Assembly: GCF_014831675.1 (NCBI RefSeq)
Contig: NZ_VJXY01000034.1
Coordinates: 1-64,000 of the forward strand
DNA length: 64,000 bases
Source: Komarekiella delphini-convector SJRDD-AB1
Lineage (GTDB): Bacteria; Cyanobacteriota; Cyanobacteriia; Cyanobacteriales; Nostocaceae
Direction: 5' to 3'
This document shows positions 7,068 to 14,602 of this stretch, one piece after another. The translations under genes were made by a program, and so were the position numbers. Under the pieces are notes generated by a model. That model saw only the letters and a program-made list of their open reading frames with translations, made no database searches and was not told where the DNA came from. How positions within the stretch are numbered: the stretch's first letter is position 1; the number at the start of each line of letters is the position of its first letter.

Positions 7068-8663
7068 TTAAGCAGTCCGAAAACGCGCCAGTTCCTCGCC
7101 AGTCTTCGCATCATGGGCGTGAACTGTACATACCAGACAAGAATCAAACGATCGCGCCACATGACCAACCTCCACAGGGTCGGTAGAATCGTAAATGGGT
7201 GTGCCTAGTAAAGCTTCTTCAATGGGGCCGCGTTTACCTTCACTATCACGAGGCCCAATATTCCAAGTACCGGGAGCAATCACTTGGTAATTCTTAATTT
7301 TACCGCCCTCTACTTCTACCCAGTGACACAGAGAACCCCGCGCGGCTTCTGTTGCACCCCAACCTTTGCCATCTTTTTCTGTGGGTTTGATGTACCAGGG
7401 GTCATTTAATTTGAACTCACGCAAACAGTGTTCAGCTTGGCGATACAATTTCACAAGTTCGTGAACTCGCGCTAATTGACGTACATGAATGCTAGCACCA
7501 CGCATCCGTTTGAAGACATCCAAGATAAATCCGTCGTAGTGTTGCCAAGATTCTCCATGTTTACCACCCGCTACTAATTGACGTGCTAAGGGGCCGGCTT
7601 CCAAGCGCCCGAAGTCTTGGTGCAATACTGCACTCGCCCAAGAATAGGCATTGTCAAAATCTTTTGCATTGTTCGCAGTAGGTTTAGTGGTGCGATCGCT
7701 GGGGTGAATATCTACTGTGCCTTCATCGTACCAGGAATGAGTTGTATTCTCGCGGGTAAAAGACTGATCCATTAAGGTGTGAGTGTCAGCAAAACTGTCA
7801 TACACTCCACTTTTCATAATCAAAGCAGCATTTCGTCCTTCAATGGTGGGCTTTTGGTATTTGTCCTCGTGGGCTAAATATCCCCAAGTAACGTATTTAC
7901 CAACACCAGCGCCATATCTATCTAAACCGATATCTAAACCCATGCGCCAATAAAAACCCAAGTCAGAATCGCGATGATTTCGGTCTTCATCTAGCCAGTC
8001 CATGAAGTCATCATAAGTCTGGATTTGTTCATAACGTTCTAAAGAACAACCTAACCATACTGGTTCTAACCAATTGGTGCGGAAGTATTCCAGAATTGCC
8101 CAGGCGCGGGTAATATCTGTTAGGGTGGGGGCGCACATCACACCACCAGGAACCATATAGCTAGAATGGGGCCATTGACCGCCTAACAGTGCATATATCT
8201 CTACAGGTTTAGCTGAAATTGTAATCCCAATTTCGTAAGACTTGCCAGTGAAGGCGGCAAAGCGTCTGCAAGCTTCGTCATAATAACGGCTATTGCGGTA
8301 TTTTTTATTGGTCAAGTCGATAGCAAACAAACCATAAAAGTATCGAGGTATGCTTTGAATTGTTTCGACAATTTGACCCAAATTTCTAGCTAAAATTGCA
8401 TTGCGGGGAACTTCTGTTTCCCAGGCTGTATCTAATGCCCAGGATGCACAAGTCAGGTGAGAACCACCGCAGATGCCGCAAATGCGGGGTGTGACAATTA
8501 ATCCGGCTTGGGGGTCTTTCCCACGTAAGATAACTTCAAATCCTCGGAAAAGTTCGGCATGTGTCCAAGCGTTGACTACCCGCCCATTTTCGATATCAAC
8601 TCTAACATCTAAATCGCCTTCAACTCTACCGACTGGTGATATATCTAATGATTGAATTCCCAT
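7068..8663 (-). CDS. hupL: Uptake [NiFe]-hydrogenase large subunit
   Basis: The 531-residue catalytic subunit oxidises H2 released by nitrogenase and carries the Ni-Fe(CN)2CO site. The N-terminal ligand motif RICGICGG (C62, C65) and the C-terminal motif DSCLVC (C509, C512) with H515 are both present. Sixteen residues follow His515, the extension removed by a HupW-type protease after nickel insertion; hupW is not in this window. The gene is continuous, with no hupL excision element (xisC type) interrupting it. It lies 54 bp behind hupS, with a hairpin in the spacer, and is probably co-transcribed in heterocysts. Confidence 0.97.
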   Translation of the reverse strand: MGIQSLDISPVGRVEGDLDVRVDIENGRVVNAWTHAELFRGFEVILRGKDPQAGLIVTPRICGICGGSHLTCASWALDTAWETEVPRNAILARNLGQIVETIQSIPRYFYGLFAIDLTNKKYRNSRYYDEACRRFAAFTGKSYEIGITISAKPVEIYALLGGQWPHSSYMVPGGVMCAPTLTDITRAWAILEYFRTNWLEPVWLGCSLERYEQIQTYDDFMDWLDEDRNHRDSDLGFYWRMGLDIGLDRYGAGVGKYVTWGYLAHEDKYQKPTIEGRNAALIMKSGVYDSFADTHTLMDQSFTRENTTHSWYDEGTVDIHPSDRTTKPTANNAKDFDNAYSWASAVLHQDFGRLEAGPLARQLVAGGKHGESWQHYDGFILDVFKRMRGASIHVRQLARVHELVKLYRQAEHCLREFKLNDPWYIKPTEKDGKGWGATEAARGSLCHWVEVEGGKIKNYQVIAPGTWNIGPRDSEGKRGPIEEALLGTPIYDSTDPVEVGHVARSFDSCLVCTVHAHDAKTGEELARFRTA

Positions 8664-8682
8664 TCTCTTCTCCTGTTTTTTA

Positions 8683-8700
8683 TAAGCACTAAAGTGCTTA
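8683..8700 (-). repeat. Hairpin in the hupS-hupL spacer
   Basis: TAAGCACT (8683-8690) and AGTGCTTA (8693-8700) form a perfect 8-bp stem with a 2-base loop in the 54-bp spacer. Known hupSL spacers of Nostoc also contain hairpins thought to affect mRNA stability or the subunit ratio. Here the hairpin and its flank (27 bases) recur exactly at 45033-45059, so it belongs to a dispersed repeat rather than being unique to hup. Confidence 0.75.
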
Positions 8701-8717
8701 CTACGAACTAATACGAA

Positions 8718-9680
8718 CTAAACTGTAAAAAAGTCTTCTTCTGCCCAAGGTGGTGCTGCATCTTTGGCTACCATTGTGAGTAAGGCGTAGTCTTTTTTGT
8801 TGACTCCTGGCGGTAATTCTTTGGGAACTCCCATGACTGTTTGGGTTTTAAATACGGTTCCTGGTTTAAGGTCAAAGAATGGGAATTCTGGTTCGGTGCA
8901 ACCTAAGCAGGGCATCCCGGCGCGAGTTTTGGAGGAGACGCGATTCCACAAAATGCGGTTGCAGGACGAATGGGTCATAGGGCCGCGACAACCTAAATCG
9001 TAGAATAGGCAGCCTTTGCGTTGACCAAATTCGGCGGTTGATGCTTTGTAGGCAAAGTGGACGTTACGGGTACAACCTGTTTGAGTATAGGTGTTGAAGA
9101 ATGTTTGGGGACGATGCAGTTCGTCAAGGGCGATGTCGGCGATGCGTCCGGTAGCGATCGCAACTAATATCTGCGTTATCCAGTCGGGATGGGCGGGACA
9201 TCCGGGTATGTTGATTACAGGTAATCCAGCTTGTGATCGGAAGCCTTTACCTAAAAAGCCGCCTTCTTGACGTTTGAGAAATTGCAAGCCTTCCGATTCG
9301 CTGGGGTTGGGTGACATTGCGGGAATTCCTCCCCATGTCGCACAATCTCCCACAGCTACGATAAAACTAGCAGCTTTGGAGAGGTCAGCTAGCCAGTCTT
9401 TCATGGGGCGATCGGCAAAACGATTCCATTCGCCGCTACCGTTGGGGGCGTTGACAACGCTGCCTTCAAATACCAAAATATCTAAGGGAATTGTGCCAGA
9501 AATACAATCCCACAGCAGCGTTTGCAAGTTGTTGCCCAGTTCCAGCCCTAAAGATGGATGCCAAAGTAGGTTAATGCCAAAGTCAGCAATTAAATCGCAG
9601 ACTGTCGGTTCTTCGGCGTTGAGAAATGACATGGTGTTGCCTGAACAAGCACCACCTTGCAGCCATAGTACGTTAGTCAT
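8718..9680 (-). CDS. hupS: Uptake [NiFe]-hydrogenase small subunit
   Basis: The 320-residue electron-transfer subunit carries three Fe-S clusters. Visible cysteine motifs are GACSG near the N-terminus (C12), VGDCATWGG, PGCPAHP, TGCTRN, GCLFYDLGC and PCLGC. As in other cyanobacterial HupS there is no twin-arginine signal peptide, so the enzyme faces the cytoplasm or thylakoid surface without export. The C-terminal membrane anchor of proteobacterial homologues is absent. It is first in hupSL; the promoter must lie in the 1-kb spacer upstream, shared with the divergent hyp cluster. Confidence 0.97.
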   Translation of the reverse strand: MTNVLWLQGGACSGNTMSFLNAEEPTVCDLIADFGINLLWHPSLGLELGNNLQTLLWDCISGTIPLDILVFEGSVVNAPNGSGEWNRFADRPMKDWLADLSKAASFIVAVGDCATWGGIPAMSPNPSESEGLQFLKRQEGGFLGKGFRSQAGLPVINIPGCPAHPDWITQILVAIATGRIADIALDELHRPQTFFNTYTQTGCTRNVHFAYKASTAEFGQRKGCLFYDLGCRGPMTHSSCNRILWNRVSSKTRAGMPCLGCTEPEFPFFDLKPGTVFKTQTVMGVPKELPPGVNKKDYALLTMVAKDAAPPWAEEDFFTV

Positions 9681-10676
9681 CGGCTATCTGTTTTTCTATC
9701 GTTTACCATGTACAACGTAGGTAAGCAGGTTTGTAGAGTTTCACCTGTTTATCAATATTTATTTTCCAAAATAGGGTATTTTTTTATTCTATAATCTTTC
9801 GTTAAATAAAAAATTATCATTAGGTAGAAATAAAATCTAATAAAGATTTGATTAAAAGGTTATATAGATAACAAACTTTTCAAAATAAATATGAATAATA
9901 TATAGGCTAATAACAATATTTTTATAGTTATCAAGTATTAGATTTAAGTATATAAGCTATATAAAACAAAGACTGTGGCTTTAATTTAAAGACATTAAAT
10001 TTCCAATAAATGTGAGTGCATTATATAGATAATAGGACTTACACACTAAAGGCTGAAACCTAGATCCCCTCTAGCCCACGCCAGTCGCTCATGGGGAGCC
10101 ACCCCCTTGGCGCTAGCCTCTCCCTTTGGGAGAAGACCGCGCTGGCTCCCCTTCAAAAGGGGGGAATTTATAAAGCTCCCTTTTTAAGTGGGTTGGGGGA
10201 TCTGAGTGCGTAAGTTCTGGATAAATAGTTGAATTTTGATGACAAATAGGTAGATAATCCATTTATTAAATGTCAATATCTCAATAAATATTTTTTGAAT
10301 ATGTTATACATTGATACAAAAAATATTATAAGAATATAAGGTGTTTAAAACTGACATTAATATTGGCATTTTCCCCATAGAATTTTATAAATAGGGTGTT
10401 TTATAGTAAAAAAATTGATTCATTGAATTCAAAGAAACTGGGTGATTGAAGATTGGGTATTGGATATTGATTATTTATTCACCTTATCCCCCAGTCATCA
10501 GTCATCAGTCACCAGTCACCAATCCTCAGTCCCAGTTTCAAAAAAGGGGAATTCCGCCTAAAGGACTCAAAGCCTGCGTAAATCTGTATGCCCTGTGATT
10601 AGACGCGTAAAGCGTGTGTTGATCTTTCATGGGCGTTGAAAAACTCAATTTCCCAATTGGCTAGAGTACGGCAGTT
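9681..10676. promoter_or_regulatory. Shared hupSL / extended-hyp upstream region
   Basis: Nearly 1 kb of AT-rich, gene-free DNA separates the divergent hupS and TPR-gene starts. It must contain both promoters. By eye I found no exact NtcA box (GTA-N8-TAC) on either strand here. The stretch contains a MITE copy (10037-10215) with a second repeat nested inside, and a STRR-like run of cagtcatcagtcacc units near 10485-10535. Long runs of A/T at 9760-9990 could be an UP-like or bent-DNA region. Confidence 0.6.
10037..10215. repeat. GATCCCCC-family MITE with nested repeat
   Basis: This copy runs opposite to the one at 3803-3910: ACTTACACACT at 10037 and GAGTGCGTAAGT at 10204-10215 are the termini, with tagatcccc and gggggatctga inside. 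About 70 bp of a different GC-rich repeat (cgccagtcgctcatggggagc onwards) interrupts the palindrome, so one repeat has inserted into another. It sits between the hupS and hyp promoters. Confidence 0.65.
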
Positions 10677-11645
10677 ATGACCCCCAGCATTACAGATTCA
10701 GCAGTGAAGGCTGCGATCGCCGCTATTGCATCGGAGTCAGCAACGATGGAGGAAAAAATCCAAATGCTGATCGAGATAGCACAGGGCTTTCAAAAGAAGC
10801 CCAAAACTGCCCAAGACTTGCGTAATGCAGTTTCCTTATATTACCGGGCCTATGAGATGTGTGGTGAGGAGTATACCCTGTTGAAGGCCCGCGCTCAAGT
10901 GGGAATGGCAGGGACGTTACAGATAATACCGGATGTCGGAACTGAATTATTACTGCAAGCAAAAGTTGGTTATGAAGAGGCGCTACCGACTTTACAACAA
11001 TTAGCTTTGCCAGAGGAAGTGGCAGAAGCACAGATGAATTTAGGGTTGGTGTTGCAGTCGCTTGTGCCCTTCAATTTGGCGCGGATAACGGACAGCATCC
11101 AAGCTTACCATGAGGCTTTGCGGGTGTTTACCTGGCAGGATTATCCGCAGGAATATGCGATCTTATACAACAATATTGCGATCGCTTACCTTTCTATGCC
11201 TTTGGCGTCGGAACGTGAATACTTGCGTCAGGGTTTAGCAGTGCAATCGTTTGAGGTGGCGCTAAAGCATATTAACCTAATTGACCATCCTAGGGAATAT
11301 GCGATGTTGCAAAACAATTTAGGTAACGCCTTGCAATATTTAGTAAGTTCCCATCCTCTAGAGAATAATTTGCGGGCGATCGCAGCTTACAATGAAGCAT
11401 TAAAAGTGCGTAACCCCAAAGATACACCTCTAGAGTACGCTAACACAATTTCTAACAAAGCTAACGCTTTATTCAACTTACCCGACGACCCAGAAAAGCC
11501 AGAAAACGGTAATTCTAATAATCTCTTACAAGCGCATAATTATTATCAAGAAGCTTGGCAAATATTCACACAACATCAACAGATTGAGCAGGCAGAAGTA
11601 GTAGCCCAAGCACTACAGGATGTCGAAGCAGAAATGATGAGTTAG
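10677..11645 (+). CDS. TPR-like protein of the extended hyp operon
   Basis: A 322-residue soluble protein built of helical repeats; units with A-x-x-x-N-x-x-x-A-Y patterns such as YAILYNNIAIAYLSMP and YAMLQNNLGNALQYL, and later YANTISNKANALFNL, are spaced about 55-60 residues apart. It corresponds in place and type to a protein encoded in the extended hyp operon of Nostoc PCC 7120, proposed to help mature HupS. TPR proteins act as scaffolds, so a role in holding HupS or a cluster donor is plausible but inferred. It opens the rightward cluster; the next gene follows after 57 bp. Confidence 0.8.
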   Translation: MTPSITDSAVKAAIAAIASESATMEEKIQMLIEIAQGFQKKPKTAQDLRNAVSLYYRAYEMCGEEYTLLKARAQVGMAGTLQIIPDVGTELLLQAKVGYEEALPTLQQLALPEEVAEAQMNLGLVLQSLVPFNLARITDSIQAYHEALRVFTWQDYPQEYAILYNNIAIAYLSMPLASEREYLRQGLAVQSFEVALKHINLIDHPREYAMLQNNLGNALQYLVSSHPLENNLRAIAAYNEALKVRNPKDTPLEYANTISNKANALFNLPDDPEKPENGNSNNLLQAHNYYQEAWQIFTQHQQIEQAEVVAQALQDVEAEMMS

Positions 11646-11702
11646 GAGTTATAGATTTAATTTAACTTCTTATTTCTAACTTTAATCAGGAGAAAACACA
11701 GC

Positions 11703-11969
11703 ATGAGAGATATTTTAGACAATCCTATTGTGAGTGATTTTCTTACAAGCTTAGCGGCTGGAGAATTGAACATAGAAACTGAATTGGTGTGGGTAGCCAT
11801 TGCAACCGCTTTATCTATGGTCGGCGGTGCTATTGGCGGGATGCTGTTAGCCGGAAAGGATATCGGTTATCAGTTTTCAGCAATGCTGGGTGCATTATTT
11901 GGCCCGGCGGGTGCAATTCCTGCCATAGTCTTAGGACTAGTTTTGCTGAACTTTTTAACAAATTATTAG
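11703..11969 (+). CDS. Small membrane protein of the extended hyp operon, 88 aa
   Basis: Two hydrophobic glycine-rich segments (about residues 27-48 and 57-86) mark a two-helix membrane protein. The first contains VGGAIGGMLLAG, the second GALFGPAGAIPAIVLGLVLL. ATG 11703 is preceded by AGGAGA. Position matches one of the small ORFs between the TPR and NifU-like genes in Nostoc extended hyp operons. No biochemical role is known. The stop is followed directly by a strong AGGAGG site for the next small gene. Confidence 0.78.
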   Translation: MRDILDNPIVSDFLTSLAAGELNIETELVWVAIATALSMVGGAIGGMLLAGKDIGYQFSAMLGALFGPAGAIPAIVLGLVLLNFLTNY

Positions 11970-11977
11970 GAGGAATT

Positions 11978-12202
11978 ATGTTAGAGATAGGGTGGTTTTC
12001 TGCCAAGTTATTTTTTAAAGGAAAGCTACTGCGTGACCCTATATATTTTGTTCAGCAGACTGCTATTGGTGTGAGTATTGGTTTTTTACTACTTATATTA
12101 CTTGCACAAGCGGAAATTCCTTTCTGGTTGCCAGTAGTATTATCTAGTCTAGTAACAGGCATGATTATGCCATTTCTCCTCAAGGATTTCAAAATGAAGT
12201 GA
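11978..12202 (+). CDS. Second small membrane protein of the extended hyp operon, 74 aa
   Basis: I chose ATG 11978 because AGGAGG (11968-11973) lies five bases before it; the longer open frame back to 11789 overlaps the previous gene and is a shadow. The protein has a short basic N-terminus (KLFFKGKLLRDP) and two hydrophobic helices (about 28-45 and 49-66). It is probably translated together with the 88-residue protein, the two perhaps forming one membrane unit. Function unknown. Confidence 0.75.
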   Translation: MLEIGWFSAKLFFKGKLLRDPIYFVQQTAIGVSIGFLLLILLAQAEIPFWLPVVLSSLVTGMIMPFLLKDFKMK

Positions 12203-12420
12203 CTTGTAAATTGTCCTTTGTCCTTTCTTACAAAGTTGAGCCAGTTGCTTGGGCGGGTTAAGAGACTTGTGCATTAGCGTAGCGGTAGCGACGCAGGAGC
12301 GTCACTGGCGTCTTCTCTAAGGAAGCCTCTCTACGAGACGCACTCGCGTTCAGCTCAGACTTTGCGCTTTGTCAGTTGTCCTTTTTTGGTTGTAAAAACT
12401 TAGTTAATGACCAATAACCA

Positions 12421-13266
12421 ATGACTAAACTTGAAGAATTGGTTGAAGAAATTAACCGCTTTGAGGCAATTATATCTGAGTGGGATGAAAGCCAACGGTG
12501 TGTAGCAGTAGGGCTAAAAAGGTCAATTGAAGCTTTGCATAAAGAAGCTCTAACACGTTTAATTAAAAACCTCAAGCAAGAATCAATGTCAGCTTTGCGT
12601 CATGCTGTTGATGATGAAGTAGTGTATGCAGTACTGCTTTATCATGAACTAGTAAAATCACCACAACCGTCATTAACACAACGCGTTCAGACAGCTCTTG
12701 AGGAAGTTCGCCCAGGCTTAAAAAGCCATAATGGGGATGTAGAATTAGTGGCGATTAAACTACCAGATACAGTAGAAGTTCAGTTAATTGGAACTTGTAG
12801 TAATTGTGCTACTTCAACTTTGACTTTATCTCAGGGAATTGAACAGGCAATAAAAAAATATTGCCCCGAAATTACCAAAGTAGTTGCGGTCAATAAGCCT
12901 TCTACTATTAATAGTCCTAATTCTGGTTTAAGTAGTCCATTTCTTACACAGTTAAATTCTGCTTGGGTGAAATTAGCAACTGTTGATCAAGTTCCTGAGT
13001 CTAGTGTATTAGCAGTGCAATTTGCTGGAAATTCACTAATTTTACATCGTCAAGGTGTTAATATTACTTGCTACCGTAATGCTTGTAGTCACATGGGAGA
13101 TCCATTAGAAACTGGTAAAGTTGAAAATGGTGTTCTTACCTGCCCTTCCCACGGATTTCAGTATAATTTAGAGACAGGTGAATGCTTAACTGCAACCAAT
13201 ATTTCTTTAAAGTCTTATCCAGTACAAATTAAAGGTGATAATATTTTTGTGCAGCTACAAAAATAG
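12421..13266 (+). CDS. NifU-like/Rieske fusion protein of the extended hyp operon
   Basis: A 281-residue protein in three parts. Residues 1-95 are a helical region of unknown type. Residues about 96-165 are a NifU C-terminal-type scaffold domain with the cluster-binding CxxC (GTCSNCATS). Residues about 185-280 are a Rieske [2Fe-2S] domain with C-S-H and C-P-S-H ligand motifs. This architecture occurs in the extended hyp operon of nitrogen-fixing cyanobacteria, where it was proposed to supply or transfer clusters for HupS. A 218-bp spacer with repeat sequence (12240-12365) precedes it, so it may have its own promoter. Confidence 0.88.
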   Translation: MTKLEELVEEINRFEAIISEWDESQRCVAVGLKRSIEALHKEALTRLIKNLKQESMSALRHAVDDEVVYAVLLYHELVKSPQPSLTQRVQTALEEVRPGLKSHNGDVELVAIKLPDTVEVQLIGTCSNCATSTLTLSQGIEQAIKKYCPEITKVVAVNKPSTINSPNSGLSSPFLTQLNSAWVKLATVDQVPESSVLAVQFAGNSLILHRQGVNITCYRNACSHMGDPLETGKVENGVLTCPSHGFQYNLETGECLTATNISLKSYPVQIKGDNIFVQLQK

Positions 13267-13364
13267 TGTTTAAGAGTGTTTAAAGCATAGGTGAAAAATT
13301 GCGATCGCCTATGTTTAAAGCAATTATAGAACAGATATAGTACTTTATTAATCATATATAAACA

Positions 13365-14561
13365 TTGTTACCAAAAAACATAGTAATTCCCCAATTACCT
13401 CTATCATCTCAAGGCGCAAAGGTGATTTTAGGTAATATTATTGAACCGCAACAATTAGTAATACCTTTAGCACCCAGTTCTACGACAATGTTTGGGCCTC
13501 GTGGTGCTTGTTTACTATCTGATGGGCGATTGTGGGTATCAGATACAGGACATCATCGATTGTTGGGATGGCACAATTTACCCACCAGAGATAACCAACC
13601 TGCTGATTGGGTAATTGGACAACCAGACTTTTATCATGAAGGACAAAATGCTAAAGGTACACCAGGAAAGGCAACTTTCAGCGTTCCAACTGGGATTTGT
13701 GCTTGTGGGGAGGGTTTAGCAGTAGCAGATGCTTGGAACCATCGAGTTTTGATTTGGAACAACTTACCAGAAGATAGTAATGTTCCAGCAGATTTGGTGT
13801 TAGGGCAAGATAATTTTATTGATAATGAATCTAATAGGGGAAGCCAAATAGCATCTGCTAACACCATGCACTGGCCCTATGGTGTTTTTTATCATCAAGG
13901 ACGGCTATTTGTTGCCGATACAGGGAATCGACGGGTTTTAATTTGGCATCAATTACCAACAGAAAATGGTCAACCCGCCGATTTAGTATTGGGACAACCA
14001 AATATGATGTTTCGTAACGAAAATGGTGGCAGTTCTCCAACCGCAGCGAGTATGCGATGGTGCCACGATATCACCTTTTGGGGAGAAAATCTGGTTGTTG
14101 CAGATGCCGGAAATAACCGCGTGATGATTTGGCAGGGAATGCCAACAGAAAATAATGCCCCTTGTGCAGCTGTGTTAGGACAAAAAAACTTTAATTCTGT
14201 GGAAATGAATCAAGGGATTTATTCTCCTAGTGCTAGTAGTTTGAGTATGCCTTATGGTGTAGGAGTTGCTGATGATTGGTTGGTAGTTGCTGATACAGCT
14301 AATTCTCGATTATTAGGATGGAGAAAACCGGAATCAATTTTATCATTGCAGGATGCTGTAGTAGATGCGTTGGCATCGCCTGCCGTAGGCATCGCAGGAC
14401 AAATAAATTTTCAAAACAAAGGCGAAAATCGCAACTTTGGACTACCAAAGCGAGATAGTTTAAATTGGTGTTATGGAATTAAAATTATTGGCAAAACAGC
14501 GGTAGTAGCTGATTCTGGAAATAATCGAATTTTGCTATGGCAATTTAATACTAATTCGTAA
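13365..14561 (+). CDS. NHL-repeat protein of the extended hyp operon
   Basis: About six beta-propeller repeats are visible: segments LWVSDTGHHRLLGW, LAVADAWNHRVLIW, LFVADTGNRRVLIW, LVVADAGNNRVMIW, LVVADTANSRLLGW and AVVADSGNNRILLW recur with the same spacing. This is the NHL-type propeller, about 398 residues with no signal peptide. A TTG start at 13365 is assumed because no ATG lies near the first repeat. Its homologue lies in the same operon position in Nostoc and is suspected, on genomic context, to help hydrogenase maturation. The stop codon falls within a heptamer repeat that leads into hypF. Confidence 0.85.
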   Translation: MLPKNIVIPQLPLSSQGAKVILGNIIEPQQLVIPLAPSSTTMFGPRGACLLSDGRLWVSDTGHHRLLGWHNLPTRDNQPADWVIGQPDFYHEGQNAKGTPGKATFSVPTGICACGEGLAVADAWNHRVLIWNNLPEDSNVPADLVLGQDNFIDNESNRGSQIASANTMHWPYGVFYHQGRLFVADTGNRRVLIWHQLPTENGQPADLVLGQPNMMFRNENGGSSPTAASMRWCHDITFWGENLVVADAGNNRVMIWQGMPTENNAPCAAVLGQKNFNSVEMNQGIYSPSASSLSMPYGVGVADDWLVVADTANSRLLGWRKPESILSLQDAVVDALASPAVGIAGQINFQNKGENRNFGLPKRDSLNWCYGIKIIGKTAVVADSGNNRILLWQFNTNS

Positions 14562-14579
14562 TTCGTAATTCGTAATTCG
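14552..14579. repeat. Heptanucleotide STRR, four copies
   Basis: Four perfect tandem copies of taattcg overlap the end of the NHL gene; the first contributes its last codons and the second supplies the TAA stop. Heptamer tandem repeats of this sort are characteristic of Nostoc-type genomes. Copy-number change would alter the NHL-hypF spacing. Confidence 0.85.
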
Positions 14580-14602
14580 TAGTTTTTGACAATTAGATTT
14601 GT

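Noticed and set aside
7068-8663. hupL excision element (xisC type)
   Set aside because: hupL is continuous from start to stop with both Ni-ligand motifs; no recombinase gene or insertion is present.
9681-10676. NtcA site for hupSL
   Set aside because: Scanned by eye for GTA-N8-TAC in this spacer; only partial matches, none exact.
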